A DNA stretch of 10,070 nt from an uncultured Candidatus Saccharibacteria bacterium. Its GTDB lineage: Bacteria > Patescibacteriota > Saccharimonadia > Saccharimonadales > Saccharimonadaceae. The notes under the pieces were generated by a model. It was not told where the DNA came from. It saw nothing but the letters and a program-made list of their open reading frames with translations, and did no database searches. Positions 6,244-10,070 of this stretch are shown here, in pieces (the first letter of the stretch is position 1; the number at the start of each line of letters is the position of its first letter). The stretch spans positions 1 through 10,070 of the forward strand of contig CALIJO010000039.1 of the NCBI GenBank assembly GCA_938017655.1. The letters run 5' to 3'. Both the position numbers and the translations under genes were made by a program.

Positions 6244-7641
6244 TTATTTTGGTTCGTCATCATCAGATCCGACGAAGCCCACGTAGTCGTCTTTCTGGAG
6301 AGATTTTCCAGAATTATCAACTCCGTGATTGATAGTCTCACCTTTATTATTGGTGAAATTATCATTACGCTGAGCCTCCGTCTCGTAGTTCATCTTGATT
6401 TCATCAGTTTTTTGTGTTTCCACATTCTGATGATTATGATCAGGAGCCGGAGTTTCTGGCTTTACGTTAGCGGGTTTTTCATGCCCACCGTCTGTCCGAA
6501 CGGCCGGATCCGTAGGCTCAAAAGCGTCAGTGCCGACAGTAGTGTTACTACCACCGATTTTAGCACCGCCGTTATTGACCGAATCCTTTGCGGGATCCTT
6601 TACGAAATCCTTCTTGGGCTCGGGCTGAGGTTCCTTTGGCTTTTCGCCACCACCGTGTCCTGGCTGTGGATTAGGGGTTGGCTTATCTTCCGGCTCAGTG
6701 CTTGGCTGAGGTTTTGGCTTGGGAATAGGCTTCTTGGGCTTTGGCTTGGGAATAGGCTTCTTGGGCTTTGGCTTGCTCTTCGTCTTCTCCTTTGGAACCT
6801 TTTTATTCACGATCAGCTCTGGACGCTTGTCGTGTACGTTAATTCCAATCTTGAAGATCTCGGTGCCAGCTTTATTTACATAAGCTAGCACTAAGGCGTC
6901 ACGAGTAAACTCGTAGTGCGCCTCGGTAAACGTCGTGAGTTTGGCGGAATCAGTATTCGCCAAACTCAGTGGATAATGGTGATTTGTAGTCACCAATTGT
7001 ACTCCTTGGTTGATAAGCCGGTCTCTAAGCCACAATGTAGCTACGCCGAGCTTGAGCTGTCGTTCGTTAATGTAAAGCTTCCCATTCTCCTCCCGAACAT
7101 AATCTTGTATGCCGGTTCCATTTTTCATGGACTCAGCATACTCATCCAAGCCCTTAGTAATCCAAGGGTTAATCTGGGGGAGAGTAGTGCCATCGCTCAA
7201 AACCACATGTGAAAGTGCGGTAAGAAATGCTACGGTATATGGCGTATTGCTATAGATTTCCTGGCTAGTCTCGTTATTCATAATAGACACTTCGCCTTCG
7301 CTATAGCTCTCACCGTCCTTCGTTCCGTGAGTCACGGAAAAAGGAGTAGAAAGAGCGTCGCTAAAGCCAGCGGCTGCAACTCTTTCGGCTGCCTTATTTG
7401 GCAGTGAATTATCGCAGAATTCACGGCTAAGCTCTGGATAAGCTTTCTCATACTCGTAATTATCGAAGTCGAATGTTAATTCTGCTTTTTCGGCTTCGAC
7501 ATCCTTAGCGGAAGGTGTTTTCGCCTCTACCTTAGTGTGATTTCTTTGATAAGATTTCACACCAACTGCTAGAGCCAATACTACAAGCGCAGCTACAAGA
7601 ATCCCCGAAAGGACCCTTTCCTTTTTTCCAAACTTTTTCAT
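6244..7641 (-). CDS. Single-pass exported protein with Lys/Pro-rich stalk, function unknown
   Basis: The 465-aa protein is not recognised. A basic start (MKKFGKKER), one membrane helix (about 11-28) and an external region follow. Residues about 45-280 look like a folded domain (for example NTPYTVAFLTALSHVVLSDG at 132-151 and LGVATLWLRDRLINQGVQLV at 198-217). Residues 285-345 are Lys/Pro-rich with two copies of KPKPKKPIP. The last 120 residues are polar, probably disordered, and end GSDDDEPK. No sortase motif or lipobox is visible, so the N-terminal helix is the likely anchor. The Pro-rich segment would act as an extended spacer holding the tail away from the membrane. The start at 7641 has GAGGTG four nt upstream and lies three nt after the stop of the small ORF 7645-7755, so translation is probably coupled. 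It shares an operon with the gene at 7766. Confidence 0.85.
   Translation of the reverse strand: MKKFGKKERVLSGILVAALVVLALAVGVKSYQRNHTKVEAKTPSAKDVEAEKAELTFDFDNYEYEKAYPELSREFCDNSLPNKAAERVAAAGFSDALSTPFSVTHGTKDGESYSEGEVSIMNNETSQEIYSNTPYTVAFLTALSHVVLSDGTTLPQINPWITKGLDEYAESMKNGTGIQDYVREENGKLYINERQLKLGVATLWLRDRLINQGVQLVTTNHHYPLSLANTDSAKLTTFTEAHYEFTRDALVLAYVNKAGTEIFKIGINVHDKRPELIVNKKVPKEKTKSKPKPKKPIPKPKPKKPIPKPKPQPSTEPEDKPTPNPQPGHGGGEKPKEPQPEPKKDFVKDPAKDSVNNGGAKIGGSNTTVGTDAFEPTDPAVRTDGGHEKPANVKPETPAPDHNHQNVETQKTDEIKMNYETEAQRNDNFTNNKGETINHGVDNSGKSLQKDDYVGFVGSDDDEPK
6721..6774 (-). repeat. Perfect 27-bp tandem duplication in the Lys/Pro stalk
   Basis: Positions 6721-6747 and 6748-6774 are identical. 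They encode nine residues each of the Lys/Pro stalk. A perfect in-frame repeat suggests recent duplication or slippage, giving a stalk whose length can vary between strains. Confidence 0.9.
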
Positions 7642-7644
7642 TTT

Positions 7645-7755
7645 TCACCTCTTTTTCTGTTTGAGGCTCCGTTCCCGATATGAGGAAATGCGGAGCCCAG
7701 TCAAAAATGTAACTAAAACACGACAACCATGCTCCAATACCATCTCCTCGTTCAT
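7645..7755 (-). CDS. 36-codon small ORF linking two membrane-protein genes
   Basis: The ORF starts at the ATG at 7755-7753 (MNEEMVLEHGCRVLV...) and ends RSLKQKKR with TGA at 7647-7645. Its SD, AGGAGG, begins inside the TAG stop of the 391-aa gene and sits at good spacing before this ATG; an ATG six nt earlier is too close to the SD. Its own TGA is part of the SD of the 465-aa gene, whose ATG comes three nt later. The peptide has a short hydrophobic middle and a very basic end. It may be a real small protein or a leader peptide whose translation opens the hairpin at 7665-7697 and delivers ribosomes to the next start. The overlaps on both sides make a chance ORF less likely. Confidence 0.6.
   Translation of the reverse strand: MNEEMVLEHGCRVLVTFLTGLRISSYRERSLKQKKR
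7665..7697 (-). promoter_or_regulatory. Hairpin inside the small ORF, before the next SD
   Basis: GGCTCCG (7665-7671) pairs with CGGAGCC (7691-7697), with TTCC (7672-7675) and GGAA (7684-7687) pairing inside. The stem ends about 14 nt upstream of the SD of the 465-aa gene. There is no U-tract, so a role in translation or mRNA processing is likelier than termination. Confidence 0.5.
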
Positions 7756-7765
7756 AGACATCCTC

Positions 7766-8941
7766 CTAGGCGAGGACTAGAACTGTCACATATATCACTA
7801 AGATAATTGCGGCAGTTAGGGCGACAGTTGCAGGGCTAATCTTTGCGAATAAATCCGCGAAGATTGTATCATCCTCTCCATCATCACCGTCGAGAACCTC
7901 TTCTTCAGGCTCTTCTTGCTCCTCTTCTTCAAAGGACACTTCGAAGTCAGTGGATTTTGGTCCTTGACTTAAAGTTTCCTCCTCTGAGGCGATAGCTTTT
8001 TTAGCAGTGGCAGTTCGATGGCTTTCAGCAAACTCTTCGATAGCTTTTTTAATAGCAGCCGTTCGATAGTTTTTGACAAGCTCTTGGATTGCCGCCTGCT
8101 GAGCCTCAGGGCTAGGGTCACTAGCTAGTCGATCCAGAATTTCAGACAGCTTTTGCTGCTGGGCTCCGGTCATACTAGGGTTAGTAACCTTCGGTTTATC
8201 CTCTGCGTCAGATTTCGGCACAGAGGTGGTAGTCTGAGCTTCATCAACCTGGGTGGCTGAATCTTCACCAGTCTGAGTGTTTTTCGGCGGATTTGACTCG
8301 GCCTTTTTATCCTCAGTCACCGACTTTGACTTAGTGGTTCCACTTTTGGTTCCTTGGACTACGCTTCGGAGTTTTTTATTGTCCTCCTTGAGTCTATTAC
8401 GTTCATTCTGCATGCGCTCAATTTGCTCACGCAGCTTAGCATTTTCAGCTTCAGCTTTACTTTTCTTTTTGGCTCTTAATTTAGGGCCGTCAAGATAAGT
8501 AAAGGCAACTACAACTATTGCTGCTGCCCACACCATGAAAGGCACTAGTGTAAAACTCGGGCTATTAAAAATACCCTGCTCCATCTGATAGTAGCTAAAA
8601 AGCTGCCACCAAACTAGCGCAATTCCGACATGTAACGCCAAAAGGCAAAATAGCTTCACCTTTCGGTAATGCAGTTTACGCAGTTCTTGAAAACCAAACA
8701 ACGCAATCACCGCTGACTCGACTATAAAAATCACCGTAGCAAGGTGAGGTTGCAGTTTTGGAAACGCTAGACTCCCAAAAATTGGTAGTACTAGTAAGCC
8801 GAAACTTGCTAAACAACCCTTCAGGAGACCTTTTTCAATCGCCGAGAACTCTTGATTAGACTTGGTTTTTCGAGCACATATGGCATAAAGAATGGCATAT
8901 GTAACGACAACAATCATAGCTAAAATTAGACAATAATTCAT
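7766..8941 (-). CDS. Multi-pass membrane protein with coiled coil, acidic region and tail anchor
   Basis: The 391-aa product is not recognised. Five hydrophobic helices (about 4-23, 36-59, 66-86, 95-114, 131-149) are followed by a charged segment with coiled-coil character (about 157-195, KSKAEAENAKLREQIERMQN onward). A polar Ser/Thr/Lys region (196-260), two 16-residue repeats (287-318), an acidic block (about 333-358, EEEEQEEPEEE then DGDDGEDD) and a final membrane helix (369-390) ending at the C-terminus complete it. The roughly 220-residue middle is thus anchored at both ends, and the basic KKKSK after helix five suggests it is cytoplasmic. Upstream ATG codons exist (for example 8995) but lack an SD, while AGGAGG lies eight nt before the ATG at 8941. 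First gene of the operon after the 9110-9138 promoter. A scaffold for a membrane complex is a guess. Confidence 0.85.
   Translation of the reverse strand: MNYCLILAMIVVVTYAILYAICARKTKSNQEFSAIEKGLLKGCLASFGLLVLPIFGSLAFPKLQPHLATVIFIVESAVIALFGFQELRKLHYRKVKLFCLLALHVGIALVWWQLFSYYQMEQGIFNSPSFTLVPFMVWAAAIVVVAFTYLDGPKLRAKKKSKAEAENAKLREQIERMQNERNRLKEDNKKLRSVVQGTKSGTTKSKSVTEDKKAESNPPKNTQTGEDSATQVDEAQTTTSVPKSDAEDKPKVTNPSMTGAQQQKLSEILDRLASDPSPEAQQAAIQELVKNYRTAAIKKAIEEFAESHRTATAKKAIASEEETLSQGPKSTDFEVSFEEEEQEEPEEEVLDGDDGEDDTIFADLFAKISPATVALTAAIILVIYVTVLVLA
7988..8083 (-). repeat. Two 48-nt tandem repeats encoding helical units
   Basis: Residues 287-302 and 303-318 of the 391-aa protein align: ELVKNYRTAAIKKAIE and EFAESHRTATAKKAIA. 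The DNA copies have diverged, so this is an older duplication than the 27-bp one at 6721. Confidence 0.75.
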
Positions 8942-9019
8942 TTTGATTCCCTCCTCTGTTGCGCTCGATTTCTTCGAGGCAAAAAAATGTTTCATACAAC
9001 ATCTACATCTATAATAAAC

Positions 9020-9042
9020 AGGCGTGAAATTATTTTACGCCT
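9020..9042 (-). promoter_or_regulatory. Hairpin in the leader of the membrane operon
   Basis: AGGCGTGAAA pairs with TTTTACGCCT around TTA: nine Watson-Crick pairs and one further position that can form G-U on one strand. It lies about 60 nt into the predicted leader and 80 nt before the ATG at 8941. GTTTATTAT follows on the minus strand, so a weak attenuator or a protein-binding stem are both possible. Confidence 0.45.
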
Positions 9043-9109
9043 GAGATGATTCGATTTTAATGGACGTCTTGGTAATTCAAGCGGTTAAGCCAGATTACAG
9101 ACTGAGGTG

Positions 9110-9138
9110 ATTATACTATAAATGCTTGAAAATGTCAA
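9110..9138 (-). promoter_or_regulatory. Consensus sigma70-type promoter of the membrane operon
   Basis: The minus strand has TTGACA (9138-9133), exactly 17 nt, and TATAAT (9115-9110): a perfect match in both boxes and spacing. Transcription should start near 9103, leaving a leader of about 160 nt before the gene starting at 8941. Strong constitutive initiation is expected, so any control probably acts in the leader. Confidence 0.85.
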
Positions 9139-9273
9139 TGTTTATATCACGAGTATTAGCGTTTTCGGCGTGTGGATTTCAATAGTTAGAAAATAATCAT
9201 AAGTGTTTTAGATTTTTAAAAGCAAGTATGGAGAGTTTTCACGATAAACTACAGGGGTTTGCTGCGATTTTTA

Positions 9274-9287
9274 GCTTACTTGTAAGC
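9274..9287. promoter_or_regulatory. 14-bp palindrome, possible operator
   Basis: GCTTAC-TT-GTAAGC is a perfect inverted repeat with a 2-nt centre, next to the 39-bp repeats. It resembles a binding site for a dimeric regulator; no adjacent regulator gene is in the window. Confidence 0.35.
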
Positions 9288-9363
9288 ACGAGTGGACTTG
9301 GTAATAGGTAGTGAATGTTGCAGCGCACGAGTGGCTTTATCGATAGTTGGCGAATTTTGCGGC
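9286..9363 (+). repeat. Two imperfect 39-bp tandem repeats
   Basis: Units start at 9286 and 9325 with an identical gcacgagtgg. They stay similar through gatag/aatag and gaattttgc/gaatgttgc, and both end in gc. They lie just upstream of the RGYG-gene promoter. Confidence 0.6.
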
Positions 9364-9382
9364 AAGCTAAGATGGCAAAATT

Positions 9383-9391
9383 TGCTATAAT
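9383..9391 (+). promoter_or_regulatory. Extended -10 promoter of the RGYG-repeat gene
   Basis: TGCTATAAT is an extended -10 preceded by the palindrome GCAAAATTTGC (9375-9385). No -35 is clear. Start near 9398 would leave a leader of about 13 nt that still holds the GGAGGT before the ATG at 9411. The same TTTGCTAYAAT form recurs before the tRNA. Confidence 0.65.
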
Positions 9392-9410
9392 GGAAGAAAA
9401 TGGAGGTGAA

Positions 9411-9962
9411 ATGGGCGGCATAATTGGTAGTTACGGACAAAGTGACTTAATGCGCGGTAATTCGGGTAGACAACAAGCGGCAGGTGATTTATATCAGAAA
9501 TCACGCGGACAAAATGGCATGAACGGTAGTTTTGACGTTCGAGGTGGCAGTTCGGAGTCTAGCCAGAATAATGGATTCGGTCGAGTGGATAGCCAAGAGA
9601 CCAACCATGGTTATGGCTACGTAAAAAATCCCGAAGAATTAAAACGTGGCTATGGGGTGGTAAGTGAGAGTGAGAAAAACCGTGGATATGGCGTACTGAG
9701 TAGCGACGGCGAGAGACGCGGATATGGCGTAACTCCAGGCGATGGATATAGACGCGGATACGGAAGACTGGGCGGAACTGGATCTAATAGTGGAGTATCT
9801 GGGGTGCGACGTGCCCCGAGTGAAACCATGCAGCGCGACAAGATGATGGGAATGGGCGGCGGATCTACTGGTAGTGCTGGATTCTCGGGCGGCGCTGGTT
9901 TTTCTGGAGGCAGCAGGCCTTCTGGTGGAAATATTAGGCCAGTGATTAAGCCGAATTTCTAA
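9411..9962 (+). CDS. Low-complexity Gly/Arg/Tyr protein with RGYG repeats
   Basis: The 183-aa product has no signal peptide, no membrane helix and no recognisable domain. It is rich in Gly, Ser, Arg and Tyr. GYG motifs occur at 66 (HGYG), 79, 91, 103 and 115 (RGYG), with a 12-residue period from 79 on: RGYGV plus a short acidic/polar spacer ending in Arg or Asn. The C-terminus has Met-rich MMGMGGG (145-151), AGFSGG twice (156-167) and ends IRPVIKPNF. It is probably a cytoplasmic, intrinsically disordered protein. Arg/Tyr/Gly repeats of this sort often bind RNA or support condensates in other organisms; that is analogy only. I start at 9411 because GGAGGT lies three nt upstream and the promoter's predicted transcript begins after the more upstream ATG (9390) and TTG (9315). 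Confidence 0.75.
   Translation: MGGIIGSYGQSDLMRGNSGRQQAAGDLYQKSRGQNGMNGSFDVRGGSSESSQNNGFGRVDSQETNHGYGYVKNPEELKRGYGVVSESEKNRGYGVLSSDGERRGYGVTPGDGYRRGYGRLGGTGSNSGVSGVRRAPSETMQRDKMMGMGGGSTGSAGFSGGAGFSGGSRPSGGNIRPVIKPNF
9606..9764 (+). repeat. 36-bp coding tandem repeats (RGYG units)
   Basis: Four RGYG units spaced 36 nt (from 9645) plus a first HGYG unit 39 nt earlier. The nucleotide sequences have diverged more than the Gly-Tyr-Gly core, which suggests the peptide pattern is kept by selection. Confidence 0.8.
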
Positions 9963-9989
9963 TTCTTGGGGAAAATTAATAATCTATAA

Positions 9990-10018
9990 TTGAAAAAACT
10001 AGCTGAGTTTGCTACAAT
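9990..10018 (+). promoter_or_regulatory. tRNA promoter
   Basis: TTGAAA (9990-9995), 17 nt, TACAAT (10013-10018), with a TGC extension before the -10. Transcription would begin near 10025, giving a 5' leader of about 25 nt to be removed by RNase P. It sits right after the stop of the RGYG gene, where no terminator hairpin is visible. Confidence 0.75.
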
Positions 10019-10049
10019 CTAGGAAGCGTACAGCGCATTTTGAAAATTT

Positions 10050-10070
10050 GGTGGGTGTAGCTCAGTTGGT
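10050..10070 (+). tRNA. 5' end of a tRNA gene, probably tRNA-His, cut by window edge
   Basis: The last 21 nt read as an acceptor strand GTGGGTG, then TA and GCTC of the D-stem and AGTTGGT of the D-loop. An extra G before the acceptor (10050) would be the G-1 typical of tRNA-His, and GTGG starts are common in bacterial tRNA-His. The anticodon lies outside the window, so identity is unproven. Confidence 0.7.

Larger units (their letters stand above)
8942..9410. other. Divergent intergenic region, no gene
   Basis: These 469 nt separate the minus-strand membrane operon from the plus-strand RGYG-repeat gene. They hold the minus-strand promoter and its roughly 160-nt leader with a hairpin, a 14-bp palindrome, a 39-bp imperfect tandem repeat and the plus-strand extended -10. 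I see no coding region: an open frame from TTG at 9315 runs into the plus gene, but it lies in the repeat and has no SD. Confidence 0.7.

Noticed and set aside
6229..6888. 219-codon plus-strand ORF antisense to the Lys/Pro-stalk gene
   Set aside because: It has no SD, and its Leu/Trp/Arg-rich repetitive product is the mirror of Lys/Pro codons on the minus strand. The minus frame has an SD, a membrane anchor and operon context.
8942..8995. 18-residue N-terminal extension of the 391-aa protein
   Set aside because: The ATG at 8995 has no SD and the extension is polar. AGGAGG before 8941 gives a start right at a membrane helix.
9286..9363. CRISPR-like repeats
   Set aside because: Only two imperfect adjacent units without spacers and no cas genes in the window.
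9315..9410. N-terminal extension of the RGYG protein from TTG at 9315
   Set aside because: It lies in the 39-bp repeat, has no SD, and is upstream of the likely transcription start.
1..10070. Insertion sequence or integrase-linked island
   Set aside because: No transposase or integrase reading frame, and no terminal inverted repeats with target duplications were seen, although a tRNA lies at the right edge.

Overview
The window looks like a chromosomal piece of a Patescibacteria/CPR bacterium, most likely Candidatus Saccharibacteria (TM7). This rests on three things: a secreted DUF11 surface protein with a mature N-terminus of the form GWGDN..GGR.TYT and a C-terminal MPKTG sortase signal; a polytopic VirB6/TrbL-type type IV secretion protein of unusual size; and a run of secreted or membrane proteins without recognisable families. 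TGA acts as a stop codon (for example at 3637-3639), which argues against the SR1/Gracilibacteria code. The taxonomic call comes from memory of such proteins, not from a search.

Layout. Everything from the left edge to about 9.14 kb is on the minus strand, so it is transcribed right to left. A consensus sigma70-type promoter (9133-9138 / 9110-9115) drives a roughly 160-nt structured leader. After it come a 391-aa multi-pass membrane protein (7766-8941), a 36-codon small ORF (7645-7755) and a 465-aa single-pass exported protein with a Lys/Pro-rich stalk (6244-7641). These three reading frames are joined by Shine-Dalgarno (SD) sequences that overlap the preceding stop codon. A second unit (promoter about 6070-6098) encodes the 439-aa DUF11/sortase-anchored protein (4722-6041). 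It is followed by about 170 nt that folds into successive stem-loops and ends in a clear intrinsic terminator (4516-4548). Immediately past that terminator, an extended -10 promoter gives what appears to be a leaderless mRNA for a 280-aa bitopic protein (3637-4479), which is coupled to the 1189-aa VirB6-like protein (62-3631). At the left edge another TATAAT and an ATG suggest the next gene.

On the plus strand, past a 469-nt divergent promoter region with palindromes and a 39-bp imperfect tandem repeat, lies a 183-aa low-complexity Gly/Arg/Tyr protein with a 12-residue RGYG repeat (9411-9962). A strong promoter then leads into the first 21 nt of a tRNA gene cut by the window edge, probably tRNA-His.

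Together the minus-strand genes look like a cell-envelope locus: a secretion-channel subunit with a large Cys-rich outside domain, a bitopic partner, a wall-anchored surface protein and two further membrane proteins. That they act together is inferred from order and topology only.
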